NCBI GenBank assembly: GCA_021780795.1
Contig: JAJXYA010000071.1
Coordinates: forward strand, 1 to 7,513
Reading direction: 5' to 3'
DNA from: Bacillota bacterium
GTDB taxonomy: Bacteria; Bacillota_A; Clostridia; Clostridiales; Clostridiaceae
DNA length: 7,513 nt
Shown here: positions 1-5,867 of the stretch, one piece after another
Position numbering within the stretch: position 1 is the stretch's first letter
Layout: each line of letters begins with the position of its first letter
Program-made: the position numbers and the translations under genes
Notes under the pieces: model-generated
The model's input: only the letters and a program-made list of their open reading frames with translations
What the model was told of the DNA's origin: nothing
Databases searched by the model: none

Positions 1-75
1 ATTTTCCTATTTATTAACGCACCTAGCAAAAATCTTGTATATAAATACATACATGCTAATTATATTATAGTTTTT

Positions 76-104
76 ATTATACTACAATAATAAGTCTTTG
101 TAAA
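76..104 (-). promoter_or_regulatory. Sigma-A-type promoter for the next gene, outside the window
   Basis: On the minus strand, TTTACA (-35, 99-104) and TATAAT (-10, 76-81) are separated by exactly 17 bases, which is 5/6 and 6/6 to consensus. It lies just past the terminator at 135-173 and points left. A transcript would start near position 68 and run as an untranslated leader to the window edge, with no start codon preceded by a ribosome-binding site visible. The rest of 1-75 is A/T-rich and holds no gene I can support. It is therefore the 5' region of an unseen neighbour. Confidence 0.6.
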
Positions 105-134
105 AAAATCCTAGTATTTCTCAATATGGCAAGC

Positions 135-173
135 AAAAAAACTAAGCCCAACTTAATTAGTTGTGCTTAGTTT
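135..173 (-). terminator. Intrinsic terminator of the exporter operon
   Basis: An inverted repeat pairs 139-153 with 159-173: AAACTAAGC, one C/T mismatch, then CAACT, around a 5-base loop (TAATT). Read on the minus strand, the stem is followed by a run of seven T residues (the A-run at 134-140). This is the classic hairpin plus U-tract arrangement. It lies about 100 bases after the MFS stop codon. The + strand side is followed only by TTTAATTATT, so any + strand termination would be weaker. Confidence 0.75.
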
Positions 174-180
174 AATTATT

Positions 181-232
181 CATAGGATATACGTATTTAA
201 TATTTTATTTGAAATTCCAATGCTATCCTATG
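181..232 (-). repeat. Inverted repeat in the operon 3' region
   Basis: CATAGGATA (181-189) and TATCCTATG (224-232) form a perfect 9-bp inverted repeat around a 34-base spacer. It lies between the stop-codon hairpin (236-275) and the terminator (139-173). It has no U-tract of its own and no recognisable protein site. It could be an RNA stem protecting the 3' end of the message, or the relic of a small mobile element. Confidence 0.5.
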
Positions 233-235
233 AAA

Positions 236-275
236 ATTAACATCTATATAAAATAAAATTTTATAAAATGTTAAT
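236..275 (-). repeat. Two-tier hairpin abutting the MFS stop codon
   Basis: The outer arms ATTAACAT (236-243) and ATGTTAAT (268-275) pair over 8 bp. After a small internal loop, the inner arms TATAAAAT (247-254) and ATTTTATA (258-265) pair over 8 bp around a 3-base loop. On the minus strand it begins at the base after the MFS stop codon (TAG, 276-278). It is A/T-only apart from one pair, so stability is modest, but the nested symmetry is clear. Confidence 0.5.
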
Positions 276-1640
276 CTAAATTATATCTTCTAAAGTTTGG
301 CAATCAGGATTGAAATTTATAAAACGTTTAAAGCTTTTAGTAAATCCTAGTGGTAATATTCCTATTCCTGATAATAAAAAACATGTTACAATAATATATT
401 TTATTGCTATAAATTCAGCAAGTATTCCTCCTAAGGCCATGGCTATTGGCATTAATCCTCCGCATACAGTGTTCATAATTGAAAAAACTTTTCCTCTCAT
501 ATCTTGTGGAACTGTTAACTGAATCGATGCGCTTATTAATGTATTTACAATAGCGTTGAAAAAACCTGCTATGAATAGTAGTACTAGCATATATTTAAAA
601 CCAAACATAGGGAATACAGCAAAAGCTATAGAAAACACTATACCTGAAACCATAAAGATACTTAATCTCTTTTCATAAGGTATTTTAACAATTGAAATTA
701 AAGCCATACCAGCAAACATACCCCCTGTTAATAGTGCTGCTGCCACTCCATATTTGCCTGCTCCAAGCCCTTCTGTTCTTTGAAATAGAGGTACGAATAA
801 AATCATTCCTATACCAGCAAAAAAGTTTAGGCAAGCTGCTACACTTATAAGGTACCTAAGACCTTTAAAGTTCCATACAAATTTAATCCCTTCTTTAAAA
901 TCCTTTTTAAAACTGTCCCTAGTGCCCTGCATAGCCTCTTCCACTTCAACTTTTCTCCCTATTTTCGGCACCTTTATAAATATTGCTGTAAAGGATGAAA
1001 TAAGATAGGATATACCATTTGCTAAAAACATTATTGGTGCTCCCAGTATCTGATACATAACTCCCCCTAGAGGACTCGCTAAAATATTCGTTCCCGTTCC
1101 CAACATGCTTAAAGCCGAATTTGCTTGAAGAAGCTTATCCCTTGGAACAATATCAGGCACCGTAGAACCTACAGTAGGACCAAAAAAGGCTGAGCATATA
1201 CCTAAAATAACACCTGTTGCAAAAACCATCCAAATCTCTACAAAACCTAATAATGCTGCTATACCTACTGCTGTCACTACAATTCCTCTTATTAAATCCA
1301 TTAGCACCATCATATTTCTTCTATTGCATCTGTCCACTATTACACCTGCAAAGGGAGCTATTAGTATTCTCGGCAAGGCAGATGCTGCCATAAGTGTTCC
1401 CATAAGGGCCGTTGACCCTGTCACTGCAAGTACCCAAAACCCTAATGCTATCTCATATAATACATCACCTAGTGTTGAAACCAGTTGACCTTGCCATAGT
1501 AAAAAGAAACTCATTCCCCATAGTTTCCCAGAGGATTTATTCTTTTCTGTAGCCGGAGCTTCCCCATTTTTTCTTTCTTCATTATTTTTAAGTTCTACTT
1601 CTATATTTTCTTCAGTTATATTTTTTTCTACTACTTCCAT
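276..1640 (-). CDS. MFS efflux permease, Mef/MFS_3-like
   Basis: Predicted inner-membrane secondary transporter of 454 residues with about twelve hydrophobic segments, resembling the drug-efflux branch of the major facilitator superfamily that includes Mef macrolide pumps. The loop after the second membrane segment carries motif A (GVIVDRCNRR, residues 99-108, with the conserved G, D and R), the family's proton-coupling gate. A charged segment near residues 222-255 separates the two six-helix halves. The first ~38 residues are a Lys/Glu/Asn-rich cytoplasmic tail, longer than usual. The start is supported by a GGGGGG tract (1648-1653) 7 bases before the ATG. It is the last gene of the operon, 88 bases after the second ABC permease and before the terminator at 135-173, so co-expression with the ABC exporter is likely. 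The substrate cannot be told from sequence. Confidence 0.85.
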   Translation of the reverse strand: MEVVEKNITEENIEVELKNNEERKNGEAPATEKNKSSGKLWGMSFFLLWQGQLVSTLGDVLYEIALGFWVLAVTGSTALMGTLMAASALPRILIAPFAGVIVDRCNRRNMMVLMDLIRGIVVTAVGIAALLGFVEIWMVFATGVILGICSAFFGPTVGSTVPDIVPRDKLLQANSALSMLGTGTNILASPLGGVMYQILGAPIMFLANGISYLISSFTAIFIKVPKIGRKVEVEEAMQGTRDSFKKDFKEGIKFVWNFKGLRYLISVAACLNFFAGIGMILFVPLFQRTEGLGAGKYGVAAALLTGGMFAGMALISIVKIPYEKRLSIFMVSGIVFSIAFAVFPMFGFKYMLVLLFIAGFFNAIVNTLISASIQLTVPQDMRGKVFSIMNTVCGGLMPIAMALGGILAEFIAIKYIIVTCFLLSGIGILPLGFTKSFKRFINFNPDCQTLEDII

Positions 1641-1728
1641 TTACTTGCCCCCCATTTTAGTAATTATTTAGCGTGTTAAATCATAACCTATAGTGCTTCA
1701 ATATTAAAGACTTCCTTCTGAAATATTC

Positions 1729-2556
1729 TTAATGTGTACCTAAAATACCTAAGGATCTACACTTTTTCTCAACCCTCATAAATATGAAATTTCCTATTAT
1801 GCAAAATATAATCATGCCTAATAAAATTATAAAATATTCCTGTCTTAAAGAAAATAATGGCACTTGATTAATCAATATGGCCCTACTACTGTCATAAATA
1901 TAAGTTAAAGGTAAAGATAATGATATAAATACGAAGAATTTAGGCATAACTTTTATAGGAAAATAACTTCCTGACATAGCTGAAATAAGTGAATTGGTTA
2001 TATCTATTATTCCATTAGCCTCTTTTGCAATAAGAACCGCCGCTGATACAGCCATACCAAGCCCCATCATACCTATTATTCCTGGAATTAAAAAGGCTAA
2101 GAACTGAAGTATATTTGAAGTTATGGTAAAACCAAAAGCAAAATGGCAAACTATGCCTGTTAAAATGACTTCAAAGGTTGTTGCACAAAATTGAAATAAA
2201 CTCTTACTAACCATTAGTACTATTCTATTTACTGGTGCACTCCAGTTAGATTCTAAGACACCTTCCCTCATCTCTTCCTTTAGCGAAAATCCCATGGTCC
2301 AAAAGACTGTACTTACATAAGCTGTAATCATATAACCTACTACTAAATATCCCATAAAATCTGAATTTCCTGTGTATTTTTCAAAACCACTTATACTTCC
2401 ATTAGTACTAAAGGTTTTGCCCATAAAATAAAATGGAGTTAGCCACATAAGTGGATCTAAAAGAGTCATTATAAAATTTATAGGATATCTAAAATACATT
2501 TTCATGCTTATTAGAAACCTTGATCTAAATACTATTAACGTATTTCTAATGCTCAT
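1729..2556 (-). CDS. ABC-2 type exporter permease, second subunit
   Basis: Integral membrane subunit of 275 residues with six predicted helices, of the ABC-2/DrrB type. It likely pairs with the permease just upstream and the ATPase to form one exporter. The ABC-2 hallmark lies in the cytoplasmic loop after the second helix (KEEMREGVLESNW, near residues 92-104), followed by a Pro. The late motif YFPIKVMP (near 198-205) and the C-terminal LGILG match the same places in the first permease (TFPVTIMP, LGSLERF), so the two are diverged paralogues. The ATG has a strong G-rich ribosome site (GGGGGTGA, G-run 2564-2568, 7-base spacer). It starts 19 bases after the preceding stop. Substrate unknown. Confidence 0.87.
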   Translation of the reverse strand: MSIRNTLIVFRSRFLISMKMYFRYPINFIMTLLDPLMWLTPFYFMGKTFSTNGSISGFEKYTGNSDFMGYLVVGYMITAYVSTVFWTMGFSLKEEMREGVLESNWSAPVNRIVLMVSKSLFQFCATTFEVILTGIVCHFAFGFTITSNILQFLAFLIPGIIGMMGLGMAVSAAVLIAKEANGIIDITNSLISAMSGSYFPIKVMPKFFVFISLSLPLTYIYDSSRAILINQVPLFSLRQEYFIILLGMIIFCIIGNFIFMRVEKKCRSLGILGTH

Positions 2557-2575
2557 ATTCTCACCCCCACCCCTA

Positions 2576-3400
2576 TTAGAATCTTTCTAAAGATCCTAAA
2601 TTTTTAACCTTGTTTTCTGTATATCTGAATGCGATTCTTCCAAGAACCACAAGTATAATCCCCTCTAATAAGCACATATAGATATCCTTACTAACCATAG
2701 ATAATGTTCCACCACTAACCATTATTTGTCTAGTGGCTGAAATTCCGTAGGTAAAGGGTATTAGTTTAGCTAAGGACTGCATGAAGTTTGGCATGATTGT
2801 TACGGGGAAGGTTATACCACATAGTATCATCATAGTTCCCCTTACTACATTTACTGCTGCGTTAGCCTGCTTAGCCCACAATACTAAACTAGCAAAGAGA
2901 ATTCCAAGACCATAAACTCCTGGTACCATTATAAGGAACATTAGAATCCATAATAATGGATTGCCTGTGAAATGTATTCCATATACAAACCTATATTCAA
3001 GTACTGAAACAACAGATATTATAATAGCTTGAAGCATCGACACTACTGCCCCACCTATTAATAAATCAAATTTCTTTATAGGACAAAGCCAATTAGCCTC
3101 TAAGGTGCCTCTCATTTGTTCTTCGCGAAGATAAGTTCCAAAACCCCACATGGTAGTATTTACCCACATCCATGCCATGGTTCCAACCACTATAAAGCCT
3201 TTAAAACTTCCTGTTCCTGCAGCCATTTTAAAGGTTTCTACTCCCGCACTATTAGGTCCTGCAAAGCCTAGTGCACTTAAAATATACATTAGGGGAAATA
3301 TTAATGGCCAAATTATAATTTGAATTATCCAGGTAGGGTATCTTACCATTTGAATAAGGTCTTTTTTTATGACTGCTGTGATAGTTCTTAGTCTGCTCAT
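2576..3400 (-). CDS. ABC-2 type exporter permease, first subunit
   Basis: Integral membrane subunit of 274 residues with six predicted helices and an N-terminal amphipathic segment before helix 1 (near residues 1-22). The ABC-2 family signature is clear in REEQMRGTLEANW (near 91-104), the loop that contacts the ATPase in related exporters. FPVTIMPNF (near 198-206) and a C-terminal NLGSLERF are shared with the second permease. The start follows AGGTGTGAT, which overlaps the end of the ATPase gene, and only 10 bases separate the two genes, so they are almost certainly translationally linked. The two-permease plus ATPase set suggests a heterodimeric membrane channel exporting a drug, lipid or peptide. 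Which one is not visible. Confidence 0.87.
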   Translation of the reverse strand: MSRLRTITAVIKKDLIQMVRYPTWIIQIIIWPLIFPLMYILSALGFAGPNSAGVETFKMAAGTGSFKGFIVVGTMAWMWVNTTMWGFGTYLREEQMRGTLEANWLCPIKKFDLLIGGAVVSMLQAIIISVVSVLEYRFVYGIHFTGNPLLWILMFLIMVPGVYGLGILFASLVLWAKQANAAVNVVRGTMMILCGITFPVTIMPNFMQSLAKLIPFTYGISATRQIMVSGGTLSMVSKDIYMCLLEGIILVVLGRIAFRYTENKVKNLGSLERF

Positions 3401-3410
3401 ACTATCACAC

Positions 3411-4409
3411 CTACTCTCTTAAACTCTTTCCTGTGAGATGAATAAATACATCTTCCAGGGAAGGCTCTATAACATTTATATTGAGTATTTGAGATTTGTT
3501 TTGTGATATGCTGTCAATTATCTTTTGAATAATGGTGTTTCCGTCGGTGTGATGTATCGTAAGTGTGTAACTTCTACTTTCAGCTTTGTATTCTTTAATG
3601 ACTTTTTCTACTGAATCCATTTGTTTTATTTCTTCTACTAATTTATCTGAAACGCTACTTAAATCTATTTTTATAGATTTTATATGATTCATGCTACTCT
3701 TTAGTTTTTCTGGAGTATCCAGTGCAATAATTTTACCTCCATCTATAATGGCAATTCTATCACATAAGAAATCTGCTTCTTCCATATAATGAGTAGTTAA
3801 AAGTACTGTCCTACCTTCTTTTTTAATATCTAAAATTATTTCTCTTAAATTTAATGCAGACTGTGGATCAAGACCCAAAGTAGGTTCATCTAGAAGTACT
3901 ACCGGCGCATTTGGTATTAATGCCTTTCCAAGGGCCACCTTCTGTTTCATACCTGTAGAGAATTTCTCAACTAGTTCATCTTCTTTACCATTAAACCCAA
4001 GCCTTTTCAAAATGGCATCAGTCCTCAGAGCTGCTTCTTTTTTATTTAGTCCATAAAGGGAACCAAAGTATTCTAGGTTTTCTCTTGCAGTTAGCTTCCA
4101 GTAAATACTTCTATCTCCCGCAAGTACAGTTCCTATATTTTTTAATGCCTCCATAGGCTTTTTTTCTACATCTTTGCCCATTACAAGTACTTCACCACTT
4201 GTAGGTTTTAAAAGCCCCGTTATCATTTTTATAGTACTGGTTTTCCCTGCTCCATTTGGTCCTAAGAGACCAAAGATCTCTCCTTTGTATATATCAAAAT
4301 TCACATCGTCTACAGCTTTGAATTCCTTCTTCTCTATAGTTCTAAAGAATTTTTTCTTCTTACTCATAAAATATTTCTTTAATTCTTTAACCTCAACTGC
4401 CTTTTCCAT
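3411..4409 (-). CDS. ABC exporter ATP-binding protein, DrrA/NatA-like
   Basis: Cytoplasmic ATPase subunit (332 residues from the chosen start) that powers the two ABC-2 permeases downstream. Walker A is GPNGAGKT (50-57), the signature is FSTGMKQKV (150-158), Walker B is VVLLDE (170-175), the D-loop is GLDP (179-182) and the switch His is H207. The C-terminal ~95 residues, ending EPSLEDVFIHLTG, are the DrrA-type tail. A Lys-rich insert (about 16-29) follows the first strand. The usual Q-loop glutamine is absent: the segment reads IGTVLAGDRSIYWKLTARENL in substance, with Ala97 at that place. I start at 4409 rather than the in-frame ATG at 4424, because the GGGGG ribosome site (4418-4422) overlaps the upstream ATG and is spaced 8 bases from this one. 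Confidence 0.9.
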   Translation of the reverse strand: MEKAVEVKELKKYFMSKKKKFFRTIEKKEFKAVDDVNFDIYKGEIFGLLGPNGAGKTSTIKMITGLLKPTSGEVLVMGKDVEKKPMEALKNIGTVLAGDRSIYWKLTARENLEYFGSLYGLNKKEAALRTDAILKRLGFNGKEDELVEKFSTGMKQKVALGKALIPNAPVVLLDEPTLGLDPQSALNLREIILDIKKEGRTVLLTTHYMEEADFLCDRIAIIDGGKIIALDTPEKLKSSMNHIKSIKIDLSSVSDKLVEEIKQMDSVEKVIKEYKAESRSYTLTIHHTDGNTIIQKIIDSISQNKSQILNINVIEPSLEDVFIHLTGKSLRE

Positions 4410-4417
4410 TTTAATAT

Positions 4418-4422
4418 CCCCC
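4418..4422 (-). promoter_or_regulatory. G5 ribosome-binding site that fixes the ATPase start
   Basis: Five G residues on the minus strand sit 8 bases before the ATG at 4409. An in-frame ATG at 4424 includes part of this tract (ATGGGGGAT), so starting there would leave no upstream Shine-Dalgarno site. Similar G-runs precede the MFS gene (1648-1653), the second permease (2564-2568) and the SHOCT-like gene (5312-5316). Confidence 0.6.
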
Positions 4423-4476
4423 ATTAAATATTAATACTAAAGAATTCCCCAACTTAGTCTTCTTCAATTTCTTTTT

Positions 4477-4521
4477 ACCCCAGTGGCATTTAAAAAATAT
4501 ATTATTGCTTACCCCTGGGGT
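4477..4521 (-). repeat. GC-rich inverted repeat upstream of the ABC ATPase
   Basis: ACCCCAG (4477-4483) and CTGGGGT (4515-4521) are perfect inverted repeats. With one mismatch the stem can extend a further four pairs inward (GGTA with TGCC, one being G-U). The right arm is itself a small palindrome, ACCCC-T-GGGGT (4511-4521). It is the only strongly G/C-rich structure in the gap between the small basic protein and the ATPase. No U-tract follows on either strand, so it is not an ordinary terminator. An mRNA processing or stabilising stem, or a protein-binding site, are the alternatives. Confidence 0.5.
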
Positions 4522-4525
4522 GAAT

Positions 4526-4780
4526 TTAAATTCGTATTAAAACTTCTGTTCCATCACTAGCTTTTACATCCACTAAGGTTAGTCCTTTATATTCACTTAA
4601 TGAACTAATGAGATTTCTCATTTCATTCCAGTCTATTAGTTCTAAATATTTAGCATCCTTTTCCTTCATGTGTTTTCTTGCAATTTTCTCTATAGGAAGT
4701 CTTGTTCCAAGTCTTACTATCCACATTGGGACTGGAATTCTTATTTTTTTACCTTCCTCCGTTTTAATATAAATCCTCAT
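4526..4780 (-). CDS. Small basic protein, paralogue of the preceding gene's C-terminal domain
   Basis: Uncharacterised 84-residue soluble protein with no signal peptide. It can be aligned by eye end to end with residues 58-138 of the preceding gene product: MRIYIK against MLRIKV, IRIPVPMWIV against VNVNLPLKFV, a middle helix with a shared Met (WNEMRNLI against MDAMTQTI), and LVDVKASDGTEVLIRI against IVDIKSGDGDIVEIVIE. It lacks the N-terminal SHOCT-like hairpin. By my count it has 17 Lys/Arg against 12 Asp/Glu, whereas the matching domain upstream is net acidic. I start at 4780 because GAGGTG lies just before that ATG; the ATG four codons earlier (4792) has no ribosome site. It lies 106 bases after its partner and 116 before the ABC ATPase. 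Function unknown; a partner or accessory of the upstream protein is my inference. Confidence 0.75.
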   Translation of the reverse strand: MRIYIKTEEGKKIRIPVPMWIVRLGTRLPIEKIARKHMKEKDAKYLELIDWNEMRNLISSLSEYKGLTLVDVKASDGTEVLIRI

Positions 4781-4823
4781 ATAACACCTCATAAATTCTC
4801 AATTTTTATACCACTTCTATAAT

Positions 4824-4852
4824 CCTATAATTCACCTGAAATCTCTTATCAA
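4824..4852 (-). promoter_or_regulatory. Possible weak internal promoter
   Basis: On the minus strand TTGATA (4847-4852) and TATAGG (4824-4829) are separated by 17 bases. The -35 is 5/6 to consensus, the -10 only 4/6. It lies in the 106-base gap before the small basic protein and could give extra expression of that gene and the exporter. A direct repeat of ATTATAG overlaps the -10, so the match may be chance in A/T-rich DNA. Confidence 0.25.
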
Positions 4853-4886
4853 TCATCCTCAATGGTAAAACGTCTCTCCACCCTAA

Positions 4887-5303
4887 TTATTCAATAACAA
4901 TCTCAACTATATCCCCATCTCCACTTTTTATGTCTACAATCTTTCCATCCATACCACCATCTATTGCTTCTAATATGGTTTGAGTCATTGCATCCATATC
5001 TACATTTTCCATGCCATTTACATTTACATTTGGAATTTTCCCGAAGGTTCTTATCATACCGCTTACAAATTTCAGAGGAAGGTTAACATTTACATTGTCA
5101 TTGTCTTTCGATCTTACTTTTATTCTGAGCATTTTACCATTGATGGTACTATTACTATGGCTATTAGTATTTGATGCTACTTTCTCTAAAGTAACCATCT
5201 CTTTATTTCCTACCTTTAGGACTTCTATAAGCTGCATAGCTTTTTCCGAGTCAATTTTACCCTCTTCAACCATTTTTAATATTCTTGAAATTTCTTCATT
5301 CAT
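4887..5303 (-). CDS. SHOCT-like domain protein, YvlB N-terminus type
   Basis: Soluble protein of 138 residues with no signal peptide or membrane segment. Residues 3-30 form a short helical hairpin (ILKMVEEGKIDSEKAMQLIE) of the SHOCT-like type found at the N-terminus of YvlB-like proteins. A Ser/Asn-rich linker (about 43-57) follows. Residues 58-138 form a predicted beta/alpha domain with Asn/Val repeats (DNDNVNVNLP, NVNVNG) and an acidic end (DIKSGDGDIVEIVIE). The hairpin matches the C-terminus of the regulator upstream, and the second domain matches the small protein downstream. I choose the ATG at 5303, 8 bases from a GGGGG ribosome site (5312-5316); longer readings begin at a TTG inside the tandem repeat. 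Exact role unknown. Family context points to a regulatory or envelope-stress accessory. Confidence 0.8.
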   Translation of the reverse strand: MNEEISRILKMVEEGKIDSEKAMQLIEVLKVGNKEMVTLEKVASNTNSHSNSTINGKMLRIKVRSKDNDNVNVNLPLKFVSGMIRTFGKIPNVNVNGMENVDMDAMTQTILEAIDGGMDGKIVDIKSGDGDIVEIVIE

Positions 5304-5312
5304 TACATATAC

Positions 5313-5402
5313 CCCCTTGTATTCCTTATGAGTACTTAACAATTATTAATTGTTAAGCCCCTTGTATTCCTTATGAGTACTTAACAATTATCAATTGTTA
5401 AG
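5313..5402 (-). repeat. Two-copy 45-bp tandem repeat in the leader of the SHOCT-like gene
   Basis: Units 5313-5357 and 5358-5402 differ at one base (5347 T against 5392 C), and CCCCTT at 5403-5408 begins a third, unfinished copy. Each unit holds a 23-bp palindrome, CTTAACAATT-N3-AATTGTTAAG, at 5335-5357 and 5380-5402. The single difference falls in the N3 centre. On the minus strand each unit also carries ACAAGGGG, so the ribosome-site core is present three times before the start codon, and only the last is well placed. The repeat lies just downstream of a candidate promoter. Paired operators or twin leader hairpins are the likeliest roles. Confidence 0.85.
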
Positions 5403-5409
5403 CCCCTTT

Positions 5410-5437
5410 TTTATAGTTCGAGACTCTGAATTCACAA
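5410..5437 (-). promoter_or_regulatory. Candidate promoter ahead of the tandem palindromes
   Basis: On the minus strand TTGTGA (5432-5437) and TATAAA (5410-5415) are 16 bases apart, 4/6 and 5/6 to consensus. It starts immediately after the stop codon of the DUF2089 gene. Transcription would begin near 5403, at the edge of the first repeat unit, so a protein bound to either palindrome would block it. This would let the downstream genes be controlled separately from the regulator. Confidence 0.4.
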
Positions 5438-5442
5438 ATCTT

Positions 5443-5811
5443 CTATTTACCATTTAACATATTCAATGCTTCATCAGCAGTGATTTCACCTTTTTCTAAC
5501 ATATCGATTACATCTTTTTTATCTATGGAAGGTTTTTGTTTTAAAACAGTATATCCAAGTGTAGTAATAACCTCATCTAACTTCGCTCTAACTGTTGGAT
5601 ATGATATTCCAAGTTCTTTTTCCACATCCTTAATGTTTCCTCTAGATTTTAAGAATATTTCAATAAAACTTAGCTGTTCGCTATTTAAATAATCAAATTT
5701 CGATAATTCAAATTGATTTTCCACCACAGTACTGCAGCTATCGCATTTCAACCTAGTTACTTTTAATCTAGAACTACAAACCGGACATTTACTTAATATT
5801 TTATAGGCCAC
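5443..5811 (-). CDS. DUF2089 family zinc-ribbon/HTH transcriptional regulator
   Basis: Likely cytoplasmic DNA-binding regulator of 122 residues, the usual size of DUF2089 proteins. An N-terminal zinc ribbon is shown by C9-P-V-C12 and C23-D-S-C26. A helix-turn-helix follows (about 44-87, with LGISYPTVRAKLDEV as turn and recognition helix). The C-terminus (about 98-121) is a SHOCT-like hairpin, DVIDMLEKGEITADEALNML, resembling residues 3-30 of the next gene product. It starts at GTG (5811) with AGGTGG six bases upstream. An out-of-frame ATG at 5815 opens a four-codon mini-ORF across this start. It is first in the operon, 139 bases before the next gene, behind its own promoter. It probably regulates itself and/or the exporters; the tandem palindromes are candidate sites. 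Confidence 0.85.
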   Translation of the reverse strand: MAYKILSKCPVCSSRLKVTRLKCDSCSTVVENQFELSKFDYLNSEQLSFIEIFLKSRGNIKDVEKELGISYPTVRAKLDEVITTLGYTVLKQKPSIDKKDVIDMLEKGEITADEALNMLNGK

Positions 5812-5838
5812 CCATTACCACCTTCTTCCTTTGTATTT

Positions 5839-5867
5839 ATTATATTACCATTATTTAAAATAATCAA
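5839..5867 (-). promoter_or_regulatory. Sigma-A-type promoter of the DUF2089-exporter operon
   Basis: On the minus strand TTGATT (5862-5867) and a perfect TATAAT (5839-5844) are 17 bases apart. The -10 is 28 bases from the GTG start, leaving a short leader with AAGGAAGAAGGTGG. The -35 lies in the outer end of the 31-bp inverted repeat, so the repeat fills the position of an A/T-rich UP element and any protein or cruciform there would touch the promoter. Confidence 0.6.

Noticed and set aside
310..522. Open reading frame on the + strand inside the MFS gene
   Set aside because: It lies wholly antisense to a clear transporter gene, has no ribosome site and no family resemblance.
1641..1728. Terminator or separate promoter between the second permease and the MFS gene
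   Set aside because: I found no stem followed by a U-tract, and the best promoter match (TTGAAG with a poor -10) is too weak to call.
4174..4434. Open reading frame on the + strand across the start of the ABC ATPase
   Set aside because: It is antisense to the Walker A region, and its hydrophobic product is an artefact of the reverse reading of Lys/Glu-rich codons.
4980..5331. Two overlapping + strand open frames within the SHOCT-like gene
   Set aside because: They are antisense to a gene with a good ribosome site and recognisable domains; the Phe/Leu/Thr-rich products look like reverse-strand noise.
5313..5402. Tandem repeat as a CRISPR array
   Set aside because: There are only two head-to-tail copies with no spacers between them and no cas genes nearby.
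5480..5692. Open reading frame on the + strand within the DUF2089 gene
   Set aside because: Antisense to the HTH-coding region, with no start signal.
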